This document shows, in pieces, positions 1 through 11,177 of a stretch of DNA of 64,000 bases. Source of the stretch: Maratus speciosus (taxonomy: Eukaryota > Arthropoda > Arachnida > Araneae > Salticidae). The stretch covers positions 161,692,761-161,756,760 of the forward strand of contig OZ010799.1 in NCBI GenBank assembly GCA_963932465.1, given 5' to 3'. A model generated the notes under the pieces. That model did not search any database, was not told the origin of the DNA, and saw only the letters and a program-made list of their open reading frames with translations. Numbering within the stretch: the stretch's first letter is position 1; each line of letters starts with the position of its first letter. Position numbers and translations under genes: made by a program.

Positions 1-85
1 AACAGAATTACGTCACTCTAGCGGTCTGTAAAAAAAGACACGTGGGATGAACCGCAGTAGCCTGTCTTTTTCGTTAGCCTCTCAA
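1..85. repeat. Fragment of a hairpin-forming repeat (copy also at 6955-7145)
   Basis: The stretch with CTAGCGGTCTGTAAAAAAAG and the later AGCCTGTCTTTTTCGTTA recurs in reverse complement at about 6955-7045 and, more diverged, in direct orientation at 7060-7145. It is cut by the window edge, so its full extent is unknown. It lies just outside the 91-2610 element and its sequence is not part of that element's right arm, so I treat it as a separate repeat. Confidence 0.55.
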
Positions 86-90
86 ACTAC

Positions 91-161
91 GCATATGACG
101 TCACTATCGCTGAATAATACATAAATCCAAAAAATGACATATCGTTTTTCAAGCAACTCGA

Positions 162-200
<39 letters not shown>

Positions 201-2117
201 GCTATCTAATAATTTATATATCTTCATTTGTTTGTAATATTAATATAGATACTTAAAATTAAATTTAGTTTATAATAGCTCCCTTTTTTATCAGAAATCA
301 TTCATTTATATTTTTTTCCAAAATAGCACGCATTTTTAGTACATTTCTTTTAGTTTTTATGAGAAAAGAGTAACAAAAAGATATAATTGCTATTTTCAAA
401 CTATTTTTGCTTTACTTTCTACAGAAATGGAGTACTTGAGTTGCCAAAATTAAACAAATGACGCTAAAAACTACAAAAAAATGGATATCTCATAAATAAA
501 TGGAGATACAGTTTTCAAACAAACTGAATTTAAAAGTGCTTTTTTTCCCACCAATACAACGGTATGAAAATTGAAAATGTGCGATTCTTAGAAGTTTAAA
601 AAATTGCGGTAGAGATTATTCCGTACAATGATCCATATGCTTTCTTTTACGGCTGGTTTATACAACGGAACGTTATTTTTTGGGGACGACATTTTATTTG
701 ATGGGAGAAAAAAATAGCATACCGGGGGCTAATTAATAAAAATAAATCAGGATTCCATACTTCTGCTACCCAAATTCCCCTAGAAGAATTAGAAGAATTT
801 ACATAAAAGAAAATATGATAATTTAGATACAGTGTATTTTGTATTATTTTACATACAAGAAAAAGTGCACATAGTCATCATCGTATCATAAAAACTGAAA
901 AATATTATAGTCGCAAAACGTTACATCAGACAAATAATATTGTATCCCGTGCCGATGATCGGTAAAATACATTAGCCTATCTGCATTACTAAGCGTAATA
1001 ATTCAATATTGTCAGTTATTACTAGGAGTGTTATAATATAGTTCTTCAACGTTCGTGAAAACACATTAATTTCCAGTAGATGATAAGAGAATATCGGATA
1101 GGATGATATAAAATAGTGGTTATGACGATTATTTCATAAACCGTTGATGATACAAAGGTAGACTGAATTACAAAAAGATCGTAAATCAATTACGACATTT
1201 CTAATACGCCATTTTACGAATATGTAACTTTGTTTATTTTATTATTATTATTATTATTATTTTTTTTTTTTATTACTTTACGAATATGTAAAAATATTTT
1301 TCATTATGTTCTTAAATCAAAAGTTATTAGGTAACAAAACCCCAAGAATAATCTAAGGAGAATATTTTTTTGCCATTATGTGACAAGCAAAACAGCCCGA
1401 AATTCATACTTCTACTTCCCAAACTCACGCAGTTATAATATTTTGAATTTTATAAAAAAAATCTATAGCATTCCGGTACTAACAATTATTTGCTCTTTTT
1501 TTTAGTGCCAGAAAGTTCTGAAATCTTATTAAAGTCAATATATCATAACTCAATAAGTTTCGGTCGTAAAATAACGGAGATTTTAACGTTTTATTTCTCA
1601 AAACATGGATAAAATAATTTATAGGACTCAGGCGCCGTATAACTAAATAAATTCGCATTATTATATGTATACAGGGCGTTGCAAAATAAATGTCAAATCT
1701 AAAACCTGTATGTTATATGCATACTTTTTGAATTAGAAGTATCTTTCTATCCTCAATCGTTTTAGAGATAATATCAGTAATCTCTTTACGGTATATGTGT
1801 ACTAGTAGTCAATATAACTGTAATTGGAACTATAAAATAAGTCGATTAATCGTATTAACCCCCGATATGTTATTTCTTTCGGACAGCAATTAAAGTGTCG
1901 CCTCTAAAAAATAACGTTCTGTTGTATAAGACAGCCGTAAAACAAAGCATATCTCTTAGTGTACGGTTAAATACTCGACAGCAATTTCTTAAACTTCCAA
2001 GCATCGCACATTTCCAATTTTCATTCCGTCATATTGCGAAAAAAATTGTACTTTTAAATGCAATTTGTTTTAAAACTGCATCTCAATTTGTTTCTGATAT
2101 ATTATTATTATTATTAT

Positions 2118-2151
<34 letters not shown>

Positions 2152-2610
2152 TTTTTAACGCACTTTCTGTAATGGTGGCAACTGAAGTACACAATTTCTG
2201 TAGAAAGTAATGGAAAAATAGTTGAAAAATAGTAATTATATTTGTTGCATTTTCCAATAACAAGTAAAAAAAAATGTAATTAAAATACAGTAAGTAGAAG
2301 TAAAAAAAAAAAAAATAACAGATGGTGTACGCCATAGGCAGTGGATATATTTTGACAAAATATAAATGACTGATTTCTGATAAAACATGGAGCTATTATA
2401 AACTATATTTAATTTTACGTATCTATATTAATATTACAAACAAATGGAGGCATATGAATCAATAGACAGCCGATTTTTTTTATTTTTTTATTTGTTTTTT
2501 TGTTTTATTTTTTGTTTTATTTTTATTTATTTTTTGTAGAGTTTTTTGAAAGATGACATCTCTTTTTTTTTGGATTTGTGTATTATTCAGCGATAGTGAC
2601 ATCATAAGCA
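91..2610. mobile_element. Non-autonomous element with long (~650-750 bp) inverted arms
   Basis: The left arm (about 91-735) matches the reverse complement of 1857-2610. Matching landmarks are GTCACTATCGCTGAATAAT near 109 and its complement near 2585, ATTAATATAGATAC near 238 and its complement near 2420, and a TACGGCTG-type block near 650 with its complement near 1930. The arms have diverged by point changes and by expanded A, T and ATT tracts (160-197, 1240-1275, 2101-2150). The ~1.1 kb centre shows no recognised protein. Long inverted arms around a non-coding centre suggest a foldback-type DNA transposon. No convincing target duplication was found, so the superfamily is open. Short open frames inside (1895-2158, 2117-2335) come from the arm and a homopolymer. 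Confidence 0.75.
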
Positions 2611-2782
2611 TACTTTCCTGTAGATTTAGTTTAAGACGTGGTCGTAAATGTGGAATTCTTCAGCGGATGCGAATGATACCATTTTATATAAAATAAAAGC
2701 ATGTGTTTTAAGTCTTAAAACTGAAATATGTGTTTTGTACTATATATGTTTATATACATATATATATATTTTTTTCATCGGG

Positions 2783-3393
2783 GGCAACACAAAATTCTGA
2801 AAAAGCAGAATTCATGTTTTCTAGTTTTAATTATTCTTTGATGCGTCATTAAAAGACAAAACAAAACCAAAAAAAAAAAAAAAAACCCCATAAAAAACCG
2901 GACATTTTACTCACAATCGGGTTGTTAAATACCAGTTGCACATTTTTACCGAATTCGTTTTTCAGTGAAAATAACATAATAATAAACAGGACATATTAGT
3001 AGAAAACATATTAAAGACATATAAAATGCATACATAAACTAATTTTATTACCAAATATTTTATTTTACTTTAAAAATACGGTTTATGTTGGCAACACAAA
3101 ATTCTGAAAAAGCAGAATTCATGTTTTCTAGTTTTAATTATTCTTTGATGCGTCATTAAAAGACAAAACAAAACAAAACAAAAAAAAAACCATAAAAAAA
3201 CCGGACATTTTACTCACAATCGGGTTGTTAAATACCAGTTGCACATTTTTACCGAATTCGTTTTTCAGTGAAAATAACATAATAATAAACAGGACATATT
3301 AGTAGAAAACATATTAAAGACATATAAAATGCATACATAAACTAATTTTATGAGCAAATATTTTATTTTACTTTAAAAATACGGTTTATGTTG
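2783..3393. repeat. Tandem duplication, two units of ~307 bp
   Basis: Unit 1 starts at 2783 and unit 2 at 3090 with the same GGCAACACAAAATTCTG opening, and both end in ACGGTTTATGTTG. They are nearly identical; the main differences are in the A-rich tract (2870-2890 versus 3172-3190) and a few bases near the end. Such low divergence points to a recent duplication. No coding content was recognised. Confidence 0.9.
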
Positions 3394-3779
3394 TAAAAAA
3401 TACTCTATGATTTCCCCAATAAAAAGATAATAATAACGGTAAAATTCTAGATTATAAGATCACAAATTTTAAAGGATTTTTTAAATAGATTTTTTTCAAT
3501 TAAATTTTAATTGGTTACTTGTTTTTTTGTTTATATGTAATACTTTTAAGTCTTTTAAAGACATCATAACAAAATGCATCCAGAAAATCCTTACCAATTT
3601 TATTTAAAAAAATGTTTTATTAGCTGTCCTATTTATAGTACAGCGGTCCAATATGGGTTAAGCATGTTAAAACGATAGTCTCAAATCCATGTTAGCTGCT
3701 TTCTGACGCATTCAGAAATTAAACTGTTGTGAAAAATACGGTAATTTCACGGGACACAATTTCCAGTGCAAACATTTAA
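3394..3779. other. Unassigned AT-rich spacer
   Basis: Nothing was recognised in this stretch: no long frame, no clear repeat partner and no RNA gene. Confidence 0.5.
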
Positions 3780-4118
3780 CCAGTGGTGTAGACATATAAA
3801 GTGAAGCCCAGTTGCGTAGTGGTCAGGCCTGTCTGCTCTGCTACAGGCCGCGAGTTCGGCTCCAGGCTGGGCCAGGTTCACTCAACCTTTCGTACCTTCG
3901 GGGTCGATAAAATGAGTACCAAGCTTGCTTGGGAACTAAACACCGAGGATCTCGCGTTGGGCTGGCCACCGGCCGGGTCACATGGTGCACCTCGGGGCCC
4001 AGGATCAAGTAAACAGAGTTGGGCACTGTAGGCCCTGATCCGTCATGGATCGTACAGCCACAGATTTAGGTTTAGTAGTAAAAAAAAAACAAAAAAAAAA
4101 CAGATGGTGTACGACATA
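3780..4118 (+). mobile_element. tRNA-derived SINE with A-rich tail and approximate target duplication
   Basis: The head (from ~3800) has a polymerase III A-box-like GCGTAGTGGTC near 3815 and a B-box-like GAGTTCGGCTCC near 3851, as in tRNA-derived SINEs. The body has CTTCGGGGTCGATAAAATGA near 3896, resembling a conserved segment found in many invertebrate SINEs. It ends in an A-rich tail at 4079-4100. The flanks carry similar 17-18 base words (CAGTGGTGTAGACATA before, CAGATGGTGTACGACATA after), consistent with a LINE-type target duplication that has decayed. It is much more GC-rich than its surroundings. The frames at 3801-4031 and 3841-4026 are spurious. Confidence 0.85.
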
Positions 4119-4453
4119 GGCAGTGTATATACAGCAGAGAGTATATGGTGTAGGTACAGATGATGTACAGAGTTATTCAGAAGGTATACGACGTACACCA
4201 CCGTATATATGTTCCACTACTCTCCTGCATTTAACCATTTCAAGGGCAAAATACTTCTGTTAAAATGTCGAAATGAATGAATGACACAAGGATTTGCGAA
4301 CAAACTTATTTTTTTTTTTTAAATGCTTTTCTTCATGGTACATTATAAAAGTAAAACTTTAGTTTGAAATACTTGTGAAATTAAAGATAAACATGGGATT
4401 AAAATTAAGCGAGATATATAAGGTCATCGAAAATGGTGTCCCAGATTTTGAAT
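4119..4453. other. Unassigned spacer
   Basis: The first 90 bases repeat short words around GGTGTAC and GATGTAC; the rest is plain AT-rich sequence. A similar GATGGTGTACGCCATAGGC word after an A tract occurs at about 2322. Confidence 0.4.
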
Positions 4454-4457
4454 TTAA

Positions 4458-4856
4458 GGGGTTACGGGACACAAAATCTTTCAATTTTTCTAAAAAAAAG
4501 TTATTGCACTAAACATTTTTCTGTTGTTTTTTTTTTCTGCTTAAAGTGACATTTAAATCGAGTTTCTATCTTTATTAGAAGGTAAAATATTATTTTTTTC
4601 GTTTTGGTTTATTTTCAAAATCTAGCTTTCAAGCAATGGTTGTCATGGAAACGACTTCTTGTGAAAATGCGTTTTTCTTCATGATGGATCTTTTTACCAT
4701 TTCTCGTATTTAATATGTTATAACCCAAGAACCGTTAAAGATAAATGGTTCAAACATGGAACATGTCTTTTTTAATTGTTTTACTCTAATTTTAATTCAG
4801 CAAATTAGAAAAAAATATTTACTTTTGAAAAAATAATTATTTTTTTTTTAATCTCA

Positions 4857-4890
<34 letters not shown>

Positions 4891-5224
4891 TTACATAAGT
4901 TACATCATTTTTTTTCTATTTTTACTTTAAATATTCTTTTTTATTAATATTTTTAAGAAAACCAGAATCAAAATTAAAACTTATATTTAAATGAAATTTG
5001 TTTAAATTAAAAAAAAATTGAAATTTTACAAATAGTATTTCAAGTTATAGCGATTTTAAATTACGCCACTTTTTTAATAATTTTTAAATTTTAATTAAAA
5101 AATATATACATGAGAAGTTTTATCATTTTCATTTTCTTTACAAATCATACGGTTAACCATACAAAAATATTCAAAATTTTAACTCAATAAATAAATATTA
5201 TTTTAAAATGTGTCCCTAACCCCG
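4458..5224. mobile_element. 767 bp element with TTAA target sites
   Basis: TTAA lies at both borders (4454-4457 and 5225-5228). The ends are inverted: GGGGTTACGGGACACAAAAT at the left, and the complement of the right end reads CGGGGTTAGGGACACATTTT. TTAA duplication is typical of piggyBac-type elements, though the terminal bases are not diagnostic. The interior is AT-rich with long T runs and no transposase. Size and terminal pattern resemble the elements at 37110-37872 and 40644-41395. Confidence 0.75.
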
Positions 5225-5309
5225 TTAAATAACTAACACCTTAGTAAGGATAGGCAATTTATTTTTAATCTGTTAAATTGAAAAAATCTGTGTGTTTTTA
5301 TTTTCATTA

Positions 5310-6095
5310 CAGTAATACCCCGATTTACGTCTTCATGACTTACGTCACCCCGCATTTGCGCCGTCGGGTCTGGATATTTTCCCCCTTAATTTAGACGCAC
5401 TTTGAACTTTTTTGAAGACTTTTGGAAGGTATTTAACATCTCAGATGCAGTCACATTAACAGAGGATTCATGGGGCGAATTTCAGTAAAAAACAATGAAA
5501 GATACTTGGAAAAGACTGTGCCCTTTTATCTTCGCAGAGACTAAAAAAATTCTCAAAATTGTGAATCTGTATCCCTCTTAATTGATGAAATCGTCGAAAA
5601 TGGAAGAGAACTCAGCTTAGATATAAATGCTGAAGATATTGTTGAATTCATAAATTCCTTTTATCCGGAATCAATCATTGACGAACTTATCGAATTAAAG
5701 AAACAAAGTACTGTCGAAGAAATAGAAGAAGATTTTGAAGATAAGGGAAGGGGGAAAGATTATGAGCTTCTAAGAGAAAATAAGAAAAAGTTGTCGGTTC
5801 AAACGTCATGCGTCATTGCAAGATTTTTTCAAACGTTCAAAGACTCGAAAAAGCAGCTAGAAGAACAATAATTTGTAAGTTAACAACTTATTGATTTATT
5901 CCAAATTCTTGAATTTCAAACGCATTTTTTGCTAACGTTAAATGTATGTAGCATAATCCTTAAACATAATATAATAGTATGTTCATTAGATTTTGGGGAA
6001 TTTTTATTACTTATCCTTTTTTGCTCATCTAAATGTACCTCGAATTACGTAGCTAGTCATGGAACGAATTGTTGACGTAAGTCGAGGTATTACTG
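5310..6095 (+). mobile_element. Internally deleted Tigger/pogo-type element
   Basis: Terminal inverted repeats: CAGTAATACCCCGATTTACG at 5310 and the complement CAGTAATACCTCGACTTACG at 6095. TA precedes the left end; the right flank is CA, so the target duplication has decayed on that side. At 786 bp it is far shorter than an autonomous Tigger (usually over 2 kb), but it keeps the 3' part of the transposase (next entry), so it looks like an internal-deletion derivative. Confidence 0.88.
5414..5871 (+). pseudogene. Tigger transposase C-terminal remnant
   Basis: The frame from 5414 reads EDFWKVFNISDAV, then TEDSWGEF, a stop, then DTWKRLCPFIFAETKK. This matches the family layout of a Tigger/pogo DDE transposase, where an FW-K-NI-DA block is followed by an SW block and a W-K-LWP block. 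A +1 shift near 5563 carries the reading on as SLLIDEIVENGREL, then EDIVEFINSF and DELIELKKQST, the acidic C-terminal segment of the family. It ends with TAA at 5869-5871. One internal stop and one frameshift show it is dead. The DNA-binding and first catalytic parts are absent. It fills the middle of the CAGTAATACC element above, which supports both calls. Confidence 0.85.
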
Positions 6096-6834
6096 CATTT
6101 CAAAACTTCAATATGAGCTCCCCCTGTTGCTCGGCAAATATCTAAACGATAGTCGATCTCCTTTCAAGTGCGCTTTGAACTGGTTAAACAAGCTATGTTT
6201 TTTTTTTCTTTTTTTTACAGCTGTTACGAAATATAATCTCCAAATGAAGATGATACAATGAATCATACTCATAAATTACATTCATCCATCAACATGATTC
6301 ATAAAAAGCAAATATGAAAGAGCTCTTTATTCTAAACAAGAAAGTTTACGATCATAAGAGAAATATTTATTATAAACAAATTATCAGATAGCCAAGTGAT
6401 TAGAACATTTTGAACATTCAATAAACTGAACTATTTTTATTGACTATAATATAAATAATGTAATAAATTAAGATCGATTATACAAAATTCCTGTTTAATA
6501 TCAATAATGTATATTAAATGTTTTTTATACTTCACTTGTATTCCAGACTCTCAGCACGAGAAATTAGCAATAGTATGCTGCAAGTGTATTCTTCATCTAA
6601 TTAAATTGTTTTCTCTTCCAAATTAAGAAATCCCAACGTATGTACATAAACTACATTATCAAATGATATGTGCTCAAAATACAGTCTTCCTCAGCCTACA
6701 ATAATAAGAAATATTTTTCTTAGCGACACAATTACTCAGTTATGGATTCAAGATCAAGTTGGATATATAGCATAAATATAGGGTAAGTCAATTTTTACTT
6801 ACCTATATTTTACTGTTGAAAAATAAATAAAAAA
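6096..6834. other. Unassigned AT-rich spacer
   Basis: Nothing coding was seen. A pyrimidine run (6190-6220) and several A/T-only tracts are present. Confidence 0.45.
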
Positions 6835-6950
6835 TTAACTCTGAGGATTCACTATCTCTCGCAAAACATGTTGTTGGATAAGTTGAAATATATCCAACAC
6901 TTTTATAGGTGGATCTTCTCCATATGTACGGCGAAAATGACGTTGTAACA
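6835..6950 (-). pseudogene. DUF4817-like helix-turn-helix fragment
   Basis: The minus-strand frame 6835-7203 (122 codons) ends with VVLQRHFRR-like sequence followed by TYGEDPP. This resembles the 'QR-F-RR-FG--PP' helix-turn-helix motif of DUF4817 and related mariner-type N-terminal domains of arthropods. Only about 35 residues (6835-6950) carry that signal. The upstream half of the frame is translated hairpin repeat (6955-7145) and is unlikely to be real protein. The expected following residues (helix with an aromatic and an E-T-G turn) are not recognisable, so this is a broken remnant. The assignment rests on a short motif. Confidence 0.5.
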
Positions 6951-6954
6951 CGAT

Positions 6955-7145
6955 AACCGAGGATAACGAAAAAGACAGGCTACCGTGATGCATCCCATGT
7001 GTCTTTTTTTTACAGACCGCTAGATGGACGTGATTCTCTTTTTGCACAGCTTCATTGGTGCATTCAAGCATCACGTGCCTCCAGAGATCTGTAAAAAAAG
7101 ATACATGGAATGTACCAAGGTAGCATGTCTTTCTCTTTAGCCTTG
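6955..7145. repeat. Imperfect hairpin repeat (inverted pair)
   Basis: The left arm (AAAGACAGGCTACCGTGATG through ACAGACCGCTAGATGGACGTG) and the right arm (CACGTGCCTCCAGAGATCTGT through AGGTAGCATGTCTTTCTC) are inverted copies separated by ~30 bases. The left arm also matches positions 1-80 of the window in reverse complement. The arms are diverged but clearly paired. Confidence 0.7.
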
Positions 7146-7204
7146 ACAATAACAGATTTAAGCTCGGCGTACCACAACACTCACTGCGCTTTCTGCTGAG
7201 CACT

Positions 7205-7737
7205 CATCATAATTGCTGTGGAACTGACCGACAAGTGAAAGGGCATCGCGTCACGAAGTGGCGTCGACGCATGCGCTCAGTCACGTCCACAGACTTCTCA
7301 TATAACTGGACTCAGAAATAGCAACCCTTTCTTGACGCCGGGATCACTACCCACCGTCACGTGATGGTGGGCAGAGAAAACGCGCCAAACCGGTTTTTCC
7401 CCTGGTTCCCACTGAAACTTTCTTGCGTTGGGCGTTTCTCTCGCATAAATCAAATCCGACAGTTGCCAATAATGTGATTACCGCCAAAAAAGACAACCTT
7501 TTGGCGATGAAAGCAGAAACATGTGTGCCTCATGTTCTGACCGAATTAACAATGAGATTCGGCCTCTACTTCTTATTTTTACTCTGAGGTCACGTCAAGG
7601 CCAACGCAATCCCACTACCAAAACACCTTCAGATGTTCTACAATTTCACCTTGGTTTCGTACCTATTGATTGCATATTTCACGTAGAATTTATTTTTAAA
7701 ATCAGAGACACCTTTTTTGATGACCCTGTATAACATC
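7205..7737 (-). other. Possible 5' end of the DUF4817-type element
   Basis: This is a locally GC-richer stretch. On the minus strand it opens with TACAGGGTCATCAAAAAAGG (end at 7737), a CAGGGT-type terminus common among mariner-related elements, and runs toward the helix-turn-helix fragment at 6950. The partner terminus was not found. The plus-strand frame 7521-7733 has no recognisable content. Confidence 0.35.
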
Positions 7738-7996
7738 CCACCAGTCTTCAAGGAATTAATGAAGAAAGCGCAACGATAAAGAACGATTTTCGGAGTCGTG
7801 GATAACTTGGAAGAGGTTATTGCATATTTTCATTTGTGATTATATTGTATTTTTGTAGATAGAGAAACATTATTAGGTAGCTTTCTTTACAAAAAGCTAC
7901 CTATTGCAGCCGTTCGGAGGAAAGCGATTTCAAAAAATTTTGGTATATTTTCATTGATCATGACCCCCAGACCCCGAAACCACCCTCCGTTCAAAA

Positions 7997-7997
7997 T

Positions 7998-8035
<38 letters not shown>

Positions 8036-8063
8036 ATATATATATATATATATATATATATAT
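7997..8063. repeat. (TA)n microsatellite inside element A
   Basis: Almost uninterrupted TA dinucleotides with a single CAA break near 8033; they lead directly into the tandem array. Confidence 0.95.
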
Positions 8064-8088
8064 CTGACCTATGTCACACTGTAACTCT

Positions 8089-10160
8089 CGTATTTATGAA
8101 CCGATTTGGATGTAATTCGGTGTGTACATAGTACATACCAATGTCTCGACCGAGTTCGCTGGCCAGCTTCATCCGCCATTTTGTTTCAAAATGGCGGCCA
8201 TTTAAATATTTTAAAAAAATTTAAAATTTGAAATGTGGTACCAAAAAATTAAAAATGGAAAAATATTTTTTTCTTATGTATTTGACCAATATACAAAGAC
8301 TCCGTAGCAGTTTTTGTTTCGTCTATATCTTAAAAAATGGCTGAGTTATAGCATTTTGAATTTCTAGCGAAGCTGACATTTTGAAACGTCCTGATTTTTG
8401 TCACGCGATAAAAGGCGTATTTATGAACCGATTTGGATGTAACTTCGTTTATACATAGTACAGACCAATGTCTCGACCGAGTTCGTTGGCTAGCTTCATC
8501 CACCATTTTGTTTAAAAATGGCGGCCATTTAAAATTTTAAGAAAAATTTTAATTTGAAATGTGGTACCAAAAAATTGAAAATTGAAAAAATGATTTTTTC
8601 TTATGTGTTTGACCTTGATAAAAAGATTCGGGAGCAGTTTTTGTTTCGTCTATATCTTAAAAAATGGCTGAGTTATAGCATTTTGAATTTCTAGTGTGGC
8701 TGACATTTTGATACGTCCTGAATTTTGTCACGCGATAAAAGGCGTATTTATGAACCGATTTGGATGTAATTCAGTGTGTACATAGTACATACCAATCTCT
8801 CGACCGAATTCGTTGGCCAGCTTCATCCGCCGTTTTGTTTCAAAATGGCGGCCATTTAAAAATTTTTAAAAATATTAACACTTGAAATGTGGTACCAAAA
8901 AATTAAAAATTGAAAACATATTTTCTTCTTATGTGTTTGACCTTGATAAAAAGATTCGGGAGCAGTTTTTGTTTTGTCTATATCTTAAGAAATGGCTGAG
9001 TTATAGCATTTTGAATTGCTAGCGTGGCTGACATTTTGAAACGTCCTGATTTTTCTCACGTAATAACAGGCGTATTTAAGAACCGACTTGGATGTACCTT
9101 GTTGTGTACATAGTACATACAAATATCTCGACTGAGTTCGTTGGCCGGCTTCATCCGCCATCTTGTTTCAAAATGGCGGCCATTTAAAAAAAAAAAAAAA
9201 ATTAAATGAGATACCAAAAAATTGGAAAGTGAAAAAGATTTTTTTTGTATGTGTTTGACCTTAATACAAAGATTCCGGAACAGTTTTTCTTTCGTCTATA
9301 TCTAAAAAAAATGGCTGAGTAATAGCATTTTGAATTTCTCTTGTGGCTGACATTTTAAAACGACCTGATATTTGTCACGCGATAACAGGCGCAATTATGA
9401 ACCTATTTGGATGTAACTTGGTCTGTACATAGTACATACCAATGTCTCGACCGAGTTCGTTGGCCAGCTTCATTCGCCATCTTGTTTCAAAAGTGTTGCC
9501 ATTAAAAAAAAATTAAATTTAAAATTCAAAATGAGGTATTAAACAATTGGAAAATGAAAAAGATTTTTTTATGTGTTTGGCCTTGATACAAAGATTCCGG
9601 AGCTGTTTTTGTTTCTGAAAATTTGTTCTTTTGTTTATATCTTAAAAAATGGTTGATTTATAGCACTTTGAATTTCTATCATGGCTAACATTTTGAAACG
9701 ATCTTGTATTTGTCACGCGATAACACACGTATTCGCCTATTTCGATGTAAGAAGGCATGTGGATATTATACATCAACACCTCGACCAAGTTCGCTAGCCA
9801 GATACATCAGCCATCTTGTTTCAAAATGGCGACCATTAAATTAAAAAATATATATATATTTAAAGTGAGGTGCAAAAAAATTAGAAATTGAAAAAGGTTT
9901 CTTTCTTAAGTATTTGACCTTGATATAAGGATTCAGGAGCATTTTTTGTTTGTCTTTACCTTACAAAATGGCTCAGATATAGCAGTTTCAATTTCTATTG
10001 TGGGTGACATTTTGAAAAATCTGATTTTTTGCATGCGACAGCACTCCTATATATTAACCGATTCCGATGTGAGTGAGCATGTGCACAGCAATTACTAAGG
10101 TCTCGACCAAGTTCACTGCTTAGTCTCATCCACCATGTTGTCTTAAAATAACAGGCACTT
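8089..10160 (+). repeat. ~327 bp tandem array, about 6.3 units
   Basis: Unit starts (CGTATTTATGAACCGATTTG and variants) fall at 8089, 8416, 8743, 9071, 9390, 9728 and 10048, giving spacings of 327, 327, 328, 319, 338 and 320. Each unit contains GCCATTTTGTTTCAAAATGG or a variant, which can fold as a short hairpin, and the phrase TGGCTGAGTTATAGCATTTT. Units 1-3 are very similar; units 4-7 decay progressively to the right. Confidence 0.93.
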
Positions 10161-10509
10161 TAAGAAATTGCCGAATTTGGCAGCCAAATATATGTTACTT
10201 TAAAGAAAAGCAGCTTGGATAAAGCTGACTAATTTCGCGAAATTCTCATTCATTATATTGATAAAAATTAGTATTGAATCTCCTATATTCGGTTTCCACT
10301 AAATTGAGCTTCGTATGTTTGAATGATATAATTTGGTTTTTTTAAAATAAGGATTATGAAAGCTACCTCTTCCTCCCGGCACTGGCCGGAAGGACTTTTT
10401 TTTAATCCATTCGGGTGTGGTTTACTGTTAATAGTACATGTCTTTTAATAGAGTATTATTTTGTCTTAACTATTACTTTTGTTGCTACCTACATATACTA
10501 ACGAGAGTG

Positions 10510-11175
10510 CAGTAGAACCCCTCTTTTATCCGAAACTCTCGGTTAATCAAAATCCATTTTGAAAGCTTTTTTTTTTTTTTTTATCACATTCCTTGTGTGC
10601 AAAATCAATTTTGAAAGCTTTTTTTTTTTTTTTTTTTTTTTTTAACTATCATATTACTTGCATGCAAACGATCTTTTCCGAACTACGAGCACATATAAAT
10701 ATTTTCAATCGCCTTTCGTAGAGTTCCTTCGAATCTAATTTGTGATCCCGTAAGCTGCGGAGCGGGACGAAGAAAACGAACAAATCAGCAATTCTGAAGC
10801 TTTTGAATGATTTTCAAAAGGTTTGGCCTGGCTGGAGCAACAAAAAGACTGTGATACTGGTGAACTAATAATACTAAAAAACTCCCTGATAGAGCTTCAA
10901 AGCAAAGGCAATCGAAACTGCGACAAACAAAACATTTTTTCAAACCCTTGTGATAAATATAAAAGGTATTTAATTTAAAAATTAAAATACAGGTAAATTA
11001 TTTTTGTTTCTATTTTGCTATTGCATTATTTTTATTAAGCACTTGTTAACATAATTAGAAAAATTGCATTTATTTATCCTTAATCGTAAAATTGACGCAT
11101 TCTCGATTATCCGAAAATTGCGATTTTCCGAAAGAGGGTCGGTCCCAATTACTTCGGATAGTCGAGGCTCTACTG
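10510..11175 (+). mobile_element. Second internally deleted Tigger/pogo-type element
   Basis: The left end CAGTAGAACCCCTCTTTTAT pairs with the right end, whose complement reads CAGTAGAGCCTCGACTATCC; both run on into CCGAA. TA follows at 11176-11177, while the left flank no longer shows TA. The element keeps a transposase C-terminus (next entry) and two long T tracts at 10568-10582 and 10620-10643. Confidence 0.85.
10754..10978 (+). pseudogene. Tigger transposase extreme C-terminus
   Basis: The frame reads AERDEENEQISNSEAFE, a TGA at 10808, then FSKGLAWLEQQKDCDTGELI, and on to LKNSLIELQSKG and KQNIF before TAA at 10976. Tigger proteins end with an acidic segment, an A-W-LEQQ helix, an L-LK-L--L helix and a basic tail with Q and FF, which fits the order seen here. 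One internal stop; everything upstream of the acidic segment is gone. The sequence differs from the remnant at 5414-5871, so it is a different Tigger lineage. Confidence 0.75.
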
Positions 11176-11177
11176 TA

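Larger units (their letters stand above)
7868..10392 (+). mobile_element. Helentron-associated (HINE-like) element A with tandem core
   Basis: Left end: a hairpin at 7874-7903 built on TAGGTAGCTTTC with its inverse AAAAGCTACCTA. The lead then runs into a (TA)n tract and a 327 bp tandem array. Right end: one more copy of the stem sequence, GAAAGCTACCT at 10358, followed by a short hairpin CCGGC-actg-GCCGG at 10376-10389. Subterminal inverted repeats, a tandem core and a hairpin beside the last repeat are the layout described for DINE-1/HINE relatives of Helentrons. No Rep/helicase coding is present, so it would be non-autonomous. The exact terminal bases are not certain. Confidence 0.6.

Noticed and set aside
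1895..2335. Two opposing open frames ending in long Phe or Lys runs
   Set aside because: They translate an ATT/T homopolymer and the arm of an inverted repeat; no codon bias or domain.
3801..4031. 76- and 61-codon frames on both strands
   Set aside because: They lie within a tRNA-derived SINE, which is untranslated.
8089..10160. Regular repeats considered as a CRISPR array
   Set aside because: Repeats are contiguous 327 bp units without unique spacers, in eukaryotic DNA.
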